From an uncultured Oscillospiraceae bacterium (GTDB taxonomy: Bacteria; Bacillota; Clostridia; Oscillospirales; Oscillospiraceae), in assembly GCA_900763685.1 (NCBI GenBank), contig CAAFLF010000019.1, positions 1-64,000 of the forward strand: 64,000 nucleotides of DNA, in the 5' to 3' direction. Positions 35,088 to 43,053 of the stretch are shown one piece after another (position 1 is the first letter of the stretch; every line of letters begins with the position of its first letter). A program made the translations under genes and the position numbers. The notes beneath the pieces were generated by a model, which did no database searches, was not told the origin of the DNA, and saw nothing but the letters and a program-made list of their open reading frames with translations.

Positions 35088-35801
35088 TCATAGCTCCCAG
35101 CTCTGGGGCTCCCGCGTTACCGGTAGAACGTGTCCCGCCTGCTCCGGGTGCTTTTGGAGGAAGCGCTCCGTGGGGGAGTAGTCCTCCCACTGGTGCATGG
35201 GGATGACGGTCCCCAGCTCCGCCAGGTCCAGGAGGTAGCGGAGCCCCCAGTCCTCGGCCTCCTTCAGCCGCCCGTCCAGGGGGACGAAGGCAAGGTCGAT
35301 CCTCCGCCCCCGCAGGGGCTCCGTGAAGGCCTTGAAGTTGGCCGCCATGGTGCCGTTGTCGGCTTTGGGCTCCCCCTCCCAGTGCCACCAGTGGAGGTCC
35401 CCGGCGTGGTAGATGGTCTTCCCATCCGCCGTCACCAGGTACGCGACTCCGGCGTCTGTGGACCGCAGGGCCTCCACCCGGACGCCGGGGATAGCCTCGA
35501 AGTCGTCCCCGCCCCGGACCAGGCGGCACTTGGCGGCGGTGGCCTCGCTGACGCCCCAGCGGGCCATGCTGCCGCGCCCTAAGTGGATGCCCTTCCCTAG
35601 GAAAAACCGGATCGCCCGCCGCCCGTTATCCAGGGGGAAGATATGGGGGTCGAAGTGGTCCTCGTGGCCGTGGCTCACAAAGACCAGCAGGGGCTTCTCC
35701 GCCCGCAATGGCGGCAGCTCCCCCTTCCACCAGTCAAAGAGCAGGGTGACGGAGGGCAGCTCCACCAGGAAGCCGCTGTGGGCGAGATAGGTAACACGCA
35801 T
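35088..35801 (-). CDS. MBL-fold metal-dependent hydrolase, UlaG-like
   Basis: A 237-residue cytoplasmic hydrolase. The metal motif is SHGHEDHFDP (HxHxDH), with further ligands in YHAGDLHWW and PMHQWED. The fold and size match the L-ascorbate-6-phosphate lactonase-like branch, but true lactonases are longer and the substrate is unknown. AAGGAGAATCCC precedes the ATG. It stands alone, divergent from mutY. Confidence 0.82.
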   Translation of the reverse strand: MRVTYLAHSGFLVELPSVTLLFDWWKGELPPLRAEKPLLVFVSHGHEDHFDPHIFPLDNGRRAIRFFLGKGIHLGRGSMARWGVSEATAAKCRLVRGGDDFEAIPGVRVEALRSTDAGVAYLVTADGKTIYHAGDLHWWHWEGEPKADNGTMAANFKAFTEPLRGRRIDLAFVPLDGRLKEAEDWGLRYLLDLAELGTVIPMHQWEDYSPTERFLQKHPEQAGHVLPVTREPQSWEL

Positions 35802-35875
35802 GGGATTCTCCTTCTCCGGCGGGGCCGGGTAAAATCTTGACAGGAAGGCCCTGCCGTGGAACCGTGCGAAAGGCG

Positions 35876-35904
35876 TTGCCAGCGGCGGGGAGCTGTGGTA
35901 CTAT
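35876..35904 (+). promoter_or_regulatory. mutY promoter
   Basis: TTGCCA and TACTAT are 17 bases apart. The -10 box ends only six bases before the first ATG of mutY, so transcription would begin at or beside that codon. Confidence 0.5.
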
Positions 35905-35910
35905 CATAGC

Positions 35911-36993
35911 ATGAAAACGACCGAATTGACAACCGAAGAAGTGCTCTCCGCCTTCGGCCAGCGGCTGCTGCCCTGGTTTTACCAGGCGGCCCGGGACCTC
36001 CCCTGGCGGCACACCGACGATCCCTACGCCATCTGGGTCTCAGAGATCATGCTCCAGCAGACCCGGGTGGCGGCGGTGCTGGGGTACTATGACCGCTTCC
36101 TTGCGGCCTTCCCCACGGTGGAGGTTTTGGCCCAGGCCCCGGAGGAGCGGCTCATGAAGCTCTGGGAGGGCCTTGGCTACTACAGCCGGGCCCGAAACCT
36201 CCAGCGCTGCGCGAAGATGGTGTCCGGGGAGCTGGGCGGCCGCTTCCCGGAGACCTACGAGGGCCTTTTGAAGCTCCCCGGCGTCGGGGACTATACGGCG
36301 GCGGCGGTGGCCTCCGCCGCCTTTGGCCAACGCTGCCCGGCGGTGGACGGCAATGTCTACCGGGTCCTGACCCGCCTGACGGACTGCCCGGACTCCATCG
36401 GGGATACCGCCGTCAAGCGCCGGATCCGGGACTGGGCCGAGTCCGCCATGCCCCAGGATAAGCGCGGCATCCGCCTCTATAACCAGGCCACCATGGACCT
36501 GGGGGCCACCGTCTGCATCCCTGTGGGCGCTCCCCGCTGCGATGTCTGCCCCATGGCGGAGGTCTGCCTTGCCCGCCTCCGGGGAACGGCGGAAAACCGC
36601 CCCGTCAAGGCCCCCAAAAAGCCCCGGAAGGTGGAGGAGCGCACCGTCTTCGTCCTTCTCCGGGGGGAGGAGACCGCCCTCCGGAAGCGAGGGGCCAGGG
36701 GCCTCCTCGCGGGCCTCTGGGAGTTCCCCAATGTGGCGGGCAAGCTGACGGAAGCCCAGGTGACGGAGGCCCTGGGCCTCTGGGGCCTCACGGTGAAGGA
36801 CTGGCGCCGGCGCCTCACCGCCCGGCACATCTTCACCCATGTGGAGTGGGATATGCTCTGCTATGTGCTGGAGGTGGAAGGTGACGGTCCGGATCTCACC
36901 TGGCTGGACCGGGCGGGCTTCGCCCAGGCGGCGCTGCCCTCGGCCTTCCGCCGCTGTACGGAAGCTCTGCAAGAACGATGGGAGGGACAGTAA
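35911..36993 (+). CDS. mutY: A/G-specific adenine DNA glycosylase MutY
   Basis: MutY removes adenine mispaired with 8-oxoguanine. It has 360 residues from the first ATG. The helix-hairpin-helix core has WVSEIMLQQTRV (catalytic Glu), LPGVGDYTAAAV and VDGNVYRVLTR (catalytic Asp). The cluster ligands are in CIPVGAPRCDVCPMAEVC. The C-terminal NUDIX-like domain, which recognises 8-oxoG, follows after about residue 230. The start is uncertain: the ATG at 35911 has no ribosome site and sits at the expected transcription start, while a GTG at 35941 would give the usual N-terminus. It heads a run of small and metabolic genes to 39256. Confidence 0.93.
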   Translation: MKTTELTTEEVLSAFGQRLLPWFYQAARDLPWRHTDDPYAIWVSEIMLQQTRVAAVLGYYDRFLAAFPTVEVLAQAPEERLMKLWEGLGYYSRARNLQRCAKMVSGELGGRFPETYEGLLKLPGVGDYTAAAVASAAFGQRCPAVDGNVYRVLTRLTDCPDSIGDTAVKRRIRDWAESAMPQDKRGIRLYNQATMDLGATVCIPVGAPRCDVCPMAEVCLARLRGTAENRPVKAPKKPRKVEERTVFVLLRGEETALRKRGARGLLAGLWEFPNVAGKLTEAQVTEALGLWGLTVKDWRRRLTARHIFTHVEWDMLCYVLEVEGDGPDLTWLDRAGFAQAALPSAFRRCTEALQERWEGQ

Positions 36994-37281
36994 ATGAGCC
37001 TGATTTTCGGATTCCTCAAGCTCCTGGGGGGACTGCTGGTCCTCCTGCTGCGTCTGGCGCTTCCCATCGCCATCATCGTCTTCGCCATCTGGCTCATCCG
37101 CCGGGGCGCCTCCGGCGGGACGAAGCGCGATACCGGCGGGGCCACCCAGCGCCAGGACCCCAAGCCCCACTTCAAGGGCCCCGTCATGACCGTCTCCTAC
37201 CGGGAGGTCAAGGACGAAAAGGACAGTAAAAGCGACAAAAGATACGAAAAAAGCGATGAAAACGGGGAGGGCCAGGCATGA
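36994..37281 (+). CDS. small membrane protein, 95 residues, unknown
   Basis: One long N-terminal hydrophobic stretch (residues 3-34) followed by a charged, Lys/Asp/Glu-rich cytoplasmic tail. The tail contains PKPHFKGPVMTVSYREV, a short conserved-looking motif. It starts at the base after the mutY stop, with GGGAGGGACAG as ribosome site, and overlaps the next small gene by four bases. I do not recognise a family. Confidence 0.65.
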   Translation: MSLIFGFLKLLGGLLVLLLRLALPIAIIVFAIWLIRRGASGGTKRDTGGATQRQDPKPHFKGPVMTVSYREVKDEKDSKSDKRYEKSDENGEGQA

Positions 37282-37454
37282 GACTTCTGAACCTGGCCCT
37301 CCTTGCCCTGCTCTTCCTGCTGCTGCGCAAGCTCTGCTGGTGCCTCCGCTGGCTCTGGTGCTGGCGGCACGGCAAGCCCACGCCGGAGCCGATCTCCTTC
37401 CTGCCCCGGCGCAGCGGGCGACAGTTTGAGGAGCATATTGAAAGGGAGGAATGA
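37278..37454 (+). CDS. 58-residue Trp/Cys-rich small membrane protein
   Basis: A short gene overlapping its upstream neighbour (ATGA) and ending three bases before the kinase start. Residues 1-16 are almost all Leu/Ala and should form a membrane segment; then comes the unusual KLCWCLRWLWCWRHGKP, with three Cys and four Trp in 17 residues, and a basic tail. GGGGAGGGCC precedes the ATG. The overlaps on both sides support its being translated. Function unknown. Confidence 0.6.
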   Translation: MRLLNLALLALLFLLLRKLCWCLRWLWCWRHGKPTPEPISFLPRRSGRQFEEHIEREE

Positions 37455-37457
37455 CCC

Positions 37458-38390
37458 ATGAAGACCCTGATCCTGGGCTCCACGGTGGTGGATGTGATCC
37501 TCCGCCTGCCCCGGCTCCCCCGGAGCCAGGAGTCCCGCAACATCTACCACCAGGAGCTCCGCCTGGGCGGCTGCGCCTTCAACGCCTCGGAGGCCCTGCG
37601 CCGCTTCGGGGCGGACTACACCCTGTTCTCCCCCATCGGCGGCGGAGTCTACGGGGACTATGTCCGCCGGGAGCTGGGAAAGCTGGGGGTCTCCAGCCCC
37701 ATCCCTGCCCCGGCGGCGGAGAACGGCTGCTGCTACTGCTTCGTGGAGGAGGGCGGCGAGCGGACCTTTATCTCCTACCACGGGGCGGAGTACCGCTTCG
37801 AGAAGCCCTGGTTCGACGCCCTCCACGCCGCCGACTATTCCGCCGCCTACCTCTGCGCCCTGGAGGTGGAGGAGGAAGGCGGGGAGAACCTTTTGGACTT
37901 CCTGGAAGCCCACCCGGACCTTCCCGTCTGGTTCGCCCCCGGTCCCCGGCTCGCCGCCCTGCGGGAGGAGCGCTTCCGCCGCTGCCTTGCCCTCCATCCC
38001 ACCCTGCACCTGAACGAGGGGGAATCCCTGGAGACCGCCCGCCGCTGCGGAAAGACGGCGGCCACGCCGGAGGAGGCCGCCCGTGCCCTCCACGCCGTCA
38101 CCGGCTCCCCGGTGATCGTCACCCTGGGGGGTGACGGCTGCCTCTACGAGACCGGGACGGAGCGGGGCCACATCCCCCCGGTGAAGACGGCGGTGGCGGA
38201 CACCATCGGCGCCGGGGACGCCCACGTGGGCGCCCTCATGGCCCGCCAGGCCCTGGGGGACGACTGGCGCACCGCCCTCACCATTGCCAACCACTACGCC
38301 GCCGCCGTCACCGCCGTCACCGGGGCCCAGCTGGGGGACGGCGACTTCGCCGCCCTGAAAGAGCGCCTCACCCGGGAGGGCCTGCTATGA
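37458..38390 (+). CDS. PfkB-family carbohydrate kinase
   Basis: A 310-residue ribokinase-like sugar kinase. The N-terminal motif LRLGGCAFNASEALRRFG contacts the sugar. The C-terminal PfkB signature DTIGAGDAHVGALMA holds the catalytic Asp. AAAGGGAGG precedes the ATG, inside the preceding small gene. It overlaps the radical SAM gene by four bases. Substrate unknown. Confidence 0.88.
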   Translation: MKTLILGSTVVDVILRLPRLPRSQESRNIYHQELRLGGCAFNASEALRRFGADYTLFSPIGGGVYGDYVRRELGKLGVSSPIPAPAAENGCCYCFVEEGGERTFISYHGAEYRFEKPWFDALHAADYSAAYLCALEVEEEGGENLLDFLEAHPDLPVWFAPGPRLAALREERFRRCLALHPTLHLNEGESLETARRCGKTAATPEEAARALHAVTGSPVIVTLGGDGCLYETGTERGHIPPVKTAVADTIGAGDAHVGALMARQALGDDWRTALTIANHYAAAVTAVTGAQLGDGDFAALKERLTREGLL

Positions 38391-39256
38391 TCTGCGCCCT
38401 CTGCCCCCGGAACTGCGGCGCGGAGCGGACCGGGACGAAGGCCGGTGGTTACTGCGCCATGCCCAGCCTGCCGAGAGCGGCGAAAGCCATGCTCCACCTC
38501 TGGGAGGAGCCCTGCCTCGTGGGGGAGCACGGGGCCGGGACGGTCTTCTTCTCCGGCTGCAACCTCCGCTGCCGCTTCTGCCAGAACGGCGTCATCTCCC
38601 AGGGCGGAGAGGGCATCCCCGTCACGCCGGAGCGCCTGAGGGAGATCTACTGGGAGCTCATCCGCCAGGGTGCGGCCTGCGTTGACCTGGTGACCCCCAC
38701 CCACTTTACGGACGCCATCCTGGAATCCCTCTCCGAGCCCCTGCCGGTGCCCGTGGTCTGGAACAGCGGCGGCTATGAAAAGCCCGAGACCCTGCGGCGG
38801 CTCCAAGGCAAGGTCCAGATCTACCTCCCGGACCTCAAGTACGCCCTGCCGGGCCCCGCCAAGGCCTACTCCGGGGCGGAGGACTACTTTGACTGGGCCA
38901 GCGCCGCCATTTTAGAGATGTTCCGCCAGACCGGCCCCTACCGCATGGAAAATGGCCTCCTTCGCTCCGGCGTCGTCATCCGCCACCTGCTGCTCCCCGG
39001 CGAGGCGGAGAACACCCGCCGCTGCATCGACTGGGTGGCGGAGACCTTCCGCCCTGGGGACGTGCTCTTCTCCCTCATGAGCCAGTATACCCCCCAGCCG
39101 GGGGCGGAGGGAAAGCTTGCCCGCCGGGTGACGAGGGCCGAGTACCGCGCCGCGGCGGAGTACATGGCCAACTGCTGCATCACCGACGGCTACACCCAGG
39201 AGCGCACCTCCGCCCGGGAGGAGTACACTCCGGATTTCGACCTCTCCGGCCTTTGA
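38387..39256 (+). CDS. PflA-like radical SAM protein
   Basis: A 289-residue protein of the group related to pyruvate formate-lyase activating enzymes. The radical SAM motif is FFSGCNLRCRFCQN. An N-terminal CALCPRNC pattern may bind a second cluster or zinc. YLPDLKYA and IRHLLLPG fit the partial barrel of the group. No glycyl-radical enzyme gene is next to it, so its target is open. It is translated together with the PfkB kinase (ATGA overlap). Confidence 0.85.
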   Translation: MICALCPRNCGAERTGTKAGGYCAMPSLPRAAKAMLHLWEEPCLVGEHGAGTVFFSGCNLRCRFCQNGVISQGGEGIPVTPERLREIYWELIRQGAACVDLVTPTHFTDAILESLSEPLPVPVVWNSGGYEKPETLRRLQGKVQIYLPDLKYALPGPAKAYSGAEDYFDWASAAILEMFRQTGPYRMENGLLRSGVVIRHLLLPGEAENTRRCIDWVAETFRPGDVLFSLMSQYTPQPGAEGKLARRVTRAEYRAAAEYMANCCITDGYTQERTSAREEYTPDFDLSGL

Positions 39257-39277
39257 CCTCCCGCTTTTTCAGCGAAA

Positions 39278-39312
39278 AATCCCCCGGCGCCGCGGCGCCG
39301 GGGGATTCCTTT
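39278..39312 (+). terminator. rho-independent terminator after the radical SAM gene
   Basis: AATCCCCCGGCGCCG pairs with CGGCGCCGGGGGATT, then CCTTTTTTCT. Confidence 0.9.
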
Positions 39313-39321
39313 TTTCTCGCG

Positions 39322-39825
39322 TTACCGCTGGATGGCGGGGAACTCCTTCTGCACGGCGCTGCTCCGGCCCAGGGCGGCGGAGAGCAGCCAGAAGGCGGCG
39401 ATGCCGAAGGCCGCCTGCATGAGGTTGGAGGGGATGCCCACGGCGGCGCCCATGAGGGAGCCGGTCAGCATACCGTCAAAGACCCAGTACCCCACGATCA
39501 TCAGAGCCTCGGCGGGCAGGGTGGGCAGGAGACGGCCCTTTCCCTTGCGCAGCAGCAGCCCCGCGATGATGGCCATGCCGCCCTTGATGAGCAGCGTCGC
39601 CGGGGCGTAGAGGGGATAGCCGATGAGGTCCGCCAGGGCGGAGCCGATGCCGGCGGCGGCAGCCCCATACCAGGGCCCCAGGAGCCAGGCGGAGAGCAGG
39701 ACCAGAGTGTCGCCCAGGTTCATGTAGCCGCCGCTGGGGGAGGGGACGCGGACCACCATGGTGGCGGCGCAGGTGAGGGCGGCCAGAACGCCGGTGATGG
39801 CGATGATACGGGCTTTTCGCTGCAC
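39322..39825 (-). CDS. ECF transporter S component, vitamin type, unassigned
   Basis: A 167-residue membrane protein with about five to six helices, including the substrate-side stretch SGGYMNLGDTLVLLSAWLLGP, typical of S components in the riboflavin/HmpT-type family. It binds the ligand and works with a shared ECF energy module encoded elsewhere; the fused ECF gene at 11585 could not supply it as it lacks a T component. AAGAAGGTC precedes the start. An inverted repeat in its leader may be regulatory. Ligand unknown. Confidence 0.8.
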   Translation of the reverse strand: MQRKARIIAITGVLAALTCAATMVVRVPSPSGGYMNLGDTLVLLSAWLLGPWYGAAAAGIGSALADLIGYPLYAPATLLIKGGMAIIAGLLLRKGKGRLLPTLPAEALMIVGYWVFDGMLTGSLMGAAVGIPSNLMQAAFGIAAFWLLSAALGRSSAVQKEFPAIQR

Positions 39826-39847
39826 AGAGAAGACCTTCTTTCAAAAA

Positions 39848-39891
39848 TGGTATGAAGAATGAGCTTTGCGAGTCTGCCATACCATATCACA
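39848..39891 (-). promoter_or_regulatory. inverted repeat in the leader of the lone ECF S gene
   Basis: ATGGTATG and CATACCAT enclose about 27 bases, close upstream of the S-component gene. Vitamin-transporter leaders often hold riboswitches, but I could not match this to any known class. It could also be a protein-binding site. Confidence 0.3.
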
Positions 39892-40011
39892 GTTCGCCCA
39901 GTTTGTAAACCCCCTTTTCAACCTATTATTTTGGTATGTTGATAGTTTTCCCAGATACCCGCCCCCGCCGCGGCTGATACCGCCCCCGCCGCCCTGGGGA
40001 AAAGCGGAAAA

Positions 40012-40042
40012 AAGCCCCGGAGGCTTCCGCCTCCGGGGCCGC
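40012..40042 (-). terminator. terminator of the lipoprotein gene
   Basis: On the minus strand GGCCCCGGAGG and CCTCCGGGGC form the stem and TTTTTT follows. Confidence 0.88.
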
Positions 40043-40045
40043 TTC

Positions 40046-40699
40046 TCAGCGCAGGATCTCGGTGGTCTGGGCCATGGTGGTCATGGCCTCCAGCACCAGG
40101 GCCTTCTGCTCGGCCGCATAGTAGGTGCCGGTGTAGAGGCACAGCTGCCCGTCCACCACCACGTAGAGCAGCAGCTGGTCCGTGTCCGGGATGGCGGTGA
40201 TGGCCTCCCGGCCGCCCATCTGCTCCAGCCAGGCCTCGGTCCAGGCGCCGTTGTCCAGCATCCAGTCCACGGTCTCGTCGGTGAAGGACAGGGTCTCCTC
40301 CATGTAGATGACGGGGCTGCCGTTGAGGCTCAGGACCTTGGCCTCCGTGATGTTCATGAAGGGTCCTTCCTCGGCGATGCTGTCCACCAGGTCGTCCTTG
40401 TCGGACTCACTGAGGCTGCCCTTCCAGGAGCTGGAGATCTGGGCGTTGATGTTGACGGCCTGGTCGGAACTCGCCGTCTCCTGATAGTAAACGGAGAGGG
40501 GGTCGGTGTTGGGCTCCGCCACCCAGTCCGCCTTGGGGAAGCTGACCTTCAGGCTGGAGTTCTCGGCGGATTCCAGCTCCATGGCGCTGGTGTCCACCGC
40601 CGCGAGCTCCGGGTAGTCCACGCTGGGCTCGCTGCCGCAGCCCGCCAGCAGACCCAGGCACAGCGCCAGCGCCAGCAGCAGGGAAAGGTGTCTTCTCAT
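40046..40699 (-). CDS. lipoprotein of unknown function
   Basis: A 217-residue exported protein. The signal is MRRHLSLLLALALCLGLL with lipobox LLAGC. The mature part is acidic with alternating strands (SSLKVSFPKADW, LLLYVVVDGQLCLYTGTYY), like small PsbP/LpqN-type lipoproteins, but I do not claim that family. It is read after the thiolase gene and has its own ribosome site (AAAGGAGAACTTTC). Function unknown. Confidence 0.7.
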   Translation of the reverse strand: MRRHLSLLLALALCLGLLAGCGSEPSVDYPELAAVDTSAMELESAENSSLKVSFPKADWVAEPNTDPLSVYYQETASSDQAVNINAQISSSWKGSLSESDKDDLVDSIAEEGPFMNITEAKVLSLNGSPVIYMEETLSFTDETVDWMLDNGAWTEAWLEQMGGREAITAIPDTDQLLLYVVVDGQLCLYTGTYYAAEQKALVLEAMTTMAQTTEILR

Positions 40700-40756
40700 T
40701 CTGAAAGTTCTCCTTTATCTCGTTATTCTGCCGGGGACAGACCGTCCCCGGGGGAT

Positions 40757-42022
40757 TCAGCACTTCTCGAAAACCGTGGCGGTGCCCATGCCGCCGCCGA
40801 TGCAGAGGGTGGCCATGCCCCGCCTGGCCTCGGGACGCTTGGCCATCTCGTGGAGCAGGGTCACGATGATCCGGGCGCCGGAGCAGCCGATGGGGTGCCC
40901 CAGGGCGATGGCTCCGCCGTTGACGTTGAGCTTGGCGTCGTCCAGCCCCAGCTCCCGTGCCACCGCCACGGACTGGGCGGCGAAGGCCTCATTGGCCTCC
41001 ACGAGATCGATGTCCGCGACGCCCACCCCGGCCTTTTCCATGGCCTTGCGGCAGGCGGGCACCGGGCCCACGCCCATGATCTTGGGGTCCACCCCCGCCT
41101 GGCCCCAGCCGATGAGCTTCGCCATGGGGGTGAGACCGTACTTCTTCACGGCTTCGCCGCTGGCCACGATCAGTGCGGCGCCGCCGTCGTTGAGGCCGGA
41201 GGCGTTGGCCGCCGTCACCCGCTGGACGCGCTTGCCGCAGTGCTCTTCATGGACCGCCTCCGGGGAGGGCTCGAAGGTGTGGACCACCGTCTCACTGAGA
41301 TCCTCCGGCCCTACGGGGAAGGCCCCCCGGAGCTTCGCCACGCTCTCGGCGGTGGTGCCGGGCTTGGGATACTCGTCCACGGCGAAGTCCACGGTCTCGC
41401 GCTTCCGGCGGACGGGCACGGGAACGATCTCGTCGGCGAAGCGCCCGCTCTCAATGGCCGCCACGGCCTTCTGCTGGGACGCCGCCGCGAAGGCGTCCAG
41501 CTCCTGCCGGGTGATGCCCCAGAGGTCGCAGACGTTCTCCGCCGTGGTGCCCATGTGGTAGTCGTTGTAGGCGTCCCAGAGACCGTCCCGGATCATGGTG
41601 TCGATCATGGTCACGTCCCCCATCCGGGCGCCGAAGCGGGTCTGGTTGGAGGCGTAGGCCGCCCGGCTCATGCTCTCGGCGCCGCCGCAGACGATGAGCT
41701 CCGCGTCCTCCGCCCGGATGGCACGGGCGGCCTCCATCACAGTCTTCATGCCGGAGCCGCAGACCATGTTCAGGGTGAAGGCCGGGACGGAGTAGGGGAT
41801 CCCCGCCCGGATGCCAACCTGGCGGGCCACGTTCTGGCCGAGACCCGCGGTGAGGACGCCGCCGAAGATGACCTCGTCCACCCACTCCGGCTTGACGTTT
41901 GCCCGCCGCAGGGCTTCCTTCACGGCGATGGCCCCCAGCTCCACGGCGGGGGTATCCTTCAGCGCGCCGCCGTAGCTCCCGATGGGGGTGCGGCAGCAGT
42001 TCACGATGTAAACTTCCTTCAT
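40757..42022 (-). CDS. acetyl-CoA C-acetyltransferase (thiolase) with an internal insertion
   Basis: Thiolase condenses two acetyl-CoA, the first step toward butyrate-type products. The protein is 421 residues; the family norm is about 392. Catalytic Cys88 is in [10 protein letters not shown], His376 in [12 protein letters not shown] and Cys407 in LCIGGGMG, and NEAFAAQS is present. The extra length is at about residues 236-268: between LRGAF and [12 protein letters not shown], where relatives have only a few residues, there are some 30, including HEEHCGKR. No other butyrate-pathway gene is adjacent. GGACAGGAGGAAAG precedes the start. Confidence 0.93.
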   Translation of the reverse strand: MKEVYIVNCCRTPIGSYGGALKDTPAVELGAIAVKEALRRANVKPEWVDEVIFGGVLTAGLGQNVARQVGIRAGIPYSVPAFTLNMVCGSGMKTVMEAARAIRAEDAELIVCGGAESMSRAAYASNQTRFGARMGDVTMIDTMIRDGLWDAYNDYHMGTTAENVCDLWGITRQELDAFAAASQQKAVAAIESGRFADEIVPVPVRRKRETVDFAVDEYPKPGTTAESVAKLRGAFPVGPEDLSETVVHTFEPSPEAVHEEHCGKRVQRVTAANASGLNDGGAALIVASGEAVKKYGLTPMAKLIGWGQAGVDPKIMGVGPVPACRKAMEKAGVGVADIDLVEANEAFAAQSVAVARELGLDDAKLNVNGGAIALGHPIGCSGARIIVTLLHEMAKRPEARRGMATLCIGGGMGTATVFEKC

Positions 42023-42070
42023 GTTCTCTCTTTCCTCCTGTCCCCGCCAGGGCGGGGTAGCCTTCCCTCC

Positions 42071-42099
42071 ATTTTAACACCTTCCGGCAAAAAGCGCAA
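42071..42099 (-). promoter_or_regulatory. thiolase promoter
   Basis: On the minus strand TTGCGC and TAAAAT are 17 bases apart, about 50 bases before the start codon. Confidence 0.6.
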
Positions 42100-42126
42100 C
42101 GGGAAGCGCCACATTCCGGCAAGGGA

Positions 42127-42154
42127 AAAGGGGCCGCCTTCCGGCGGCCCCTTT
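42127..42154 (-). terminator. terminator of the nitroreductase gene
   Basis: AAAGGGGCCGCC and GGCGGCCCCTTT form a 12-bp stem around TTCC, a few bases after the stop. The minus-strand tail TTTTCCCTT is a moderate T-run. Confidence 0.75.
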
Positions 42155-42162
42155 CCATGCGC

Positions 42163-42693
42163 TCAGTCCACGAACTTCACGAAGTCCGCCTTCCGGGGCG
42201 CGGCGGCGGGGATGCCTCCCGCGGCGTAGCCCAGGACGCAGTTGCCGACGCCCACCAGCCCCTCCGGCAGACCCCAGCGCCGCAGCAGCGCCTTGCCCTC
42301 CGGCCCGGCGAAGACCTCCTCCGCCCGGTTGATCCAGCAGGAGGAAACGCCCAGGCTCCAGGCGGCGTTCATCAGGTTCCCCATCACCAGGGACCCGTCC
42401 CGCTGGGCATTGGCGGCGCTGGTGGCCTCCGGGTCCGCCAGCACCACCACCACGCAGGGCGCCCCGTAGAAGGGGTCACCGCTGGCCCCCATCACGGCGG
42501 CGTTCAGGGCGGAGAGCTCGGCGATGTCCTCCTTTTTCGTCAGCACCGCCATGGTGACGCTCTGCCGCCCCATGGCGGAGGGGGCGTACTTCCCGGCCTC
42601 CAGGATGGCCTCCAGCTTCTCCCGCTCCACCGGGCGGGGGTCATAGGCCCGCAGGCTGCGGCGGGTCTCCAATACGTTCAGCGTCTCATTCAT
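42163..42693 (-). CDS. nitroreductase-family flavoprotein
   Basis: A 176-residue FMN-dependent oxidoreductase. The N-terminal ETRRSLRAYDPRPVE motif binds FMN phosphate, and GRQSVTMAVL and NLMNAAWSLGVSSCWIN are family hallmarks. CLGYAAG near the end fits the usual GYP/GYA region. AAAGGAGCCTGTCCC precedes the start. The natural substrate is not known. It has its own promoter and terminator. Confidence 0.88.
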   Translation of the reverse strand: MNETLNVLETRRSLRAYDPRPVEREKLEAILEAGKYAPSAMGRQSVTMAVLTKKEDIAELSALNAAVMGASGDPFYGAPCVVVVLADPEATSAANAQRDGSLVMGNLMNAAWSLGVSSCWINRAEEVFAGPEGKALLRRWGLPEGLVGVGNCVLGYAAGGIPAAAPRKADFVKFVD

Positions 42694-42743
42694 GGGACAG
42701 GCTCCTTTCCCGCGGCCCGGGGCCGCGCGGTCATTGCCCCTCT

Positions 42744-42774
42744 ATTTTACCCCGGAGGGGGGCGGGATTGTCAA
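42744..42774 (-). promoter_or_regulatory. possible nitroreductase promoter
   Basis: On the minus strand TTGACA and TAAAAT are 19 bases apart, longer than the ideal 17. Confidence 0.4.
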
Positions 42775-42811
42775 GAGGGAAGGGGAGGCGGCTGGGGAGG
42801 ACCGGGAGAAA

Positions 42812-42833
42812 AAACGCGGGAAGTCCCGCGTTT
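42812..42833 (+). terminator. hairpin upstream of the sugar-transport operon
   Basis: AAACGCGGG and CCCGCGTTT pair around AAGT. The gap from 42694 to 43053 holds this hairpin, the divergent promoters and the operator; I saw no gene in it. Confidence 0.4.
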
Positions 42834-42939
42834 CGCCCCCTCCAGGAGAAGGCGGCGGCCGCAGGCCTGCCAAAGTGCCCAAAACCAGGAAGTCCTTTTT
42901 GTGAAAGCATACAGAAATGCGAAAAGCGGCAGATTTCTT

Positions 42940-42968
42940 TTGCAATTTTTGCACAACTGCGTTACGAT
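42940..42968 (+). promoter_or_regulatory. promoter of the sugar-transport operon
   Basis: TTGCAA and TACGAT are 17 bases apart, with the operator palindrome directly downstream. Confidence 0.65.
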
Positions 42969-42974
42969 AGATAC

Positions 42975-42996
42975 GGAAACGCTGGAAACGTTTCCA
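42975..42996. promoter_or_regulatory. LacI-family operator TGGAAACGTTTCCA with an extra half-site
   Basis: A perfect 14-base palindrome with central CG, typical of LacI-family operators, covers the expected start of transcription. GGAAACG just before it repeats one half. The operon encodes its own LacI-type regulator (46494), the likely binder. Confidence 0.75.
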
Positions 42997-43053
42997 TAAA
43001 CTGTTGACCCGTGTCTCTTGCAAAGACCCAAAATTTATGAGGAGGAACAAAAG

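Noticed and set aside
39826-39930. Known vitamin riboswitch (such as THF, TPP or FMN) in the lone S-component leader
   Set aside because: None of the conserved core sequences of these classes is present.
42975-42996. Reading the sugar-operon palindrome as a pure CcpA cre site
   Set aside because: CcpA sites are less symmetric; a perfect palindrome beside a local LacI gene fits the local regulator better. CcpA is not excluded.
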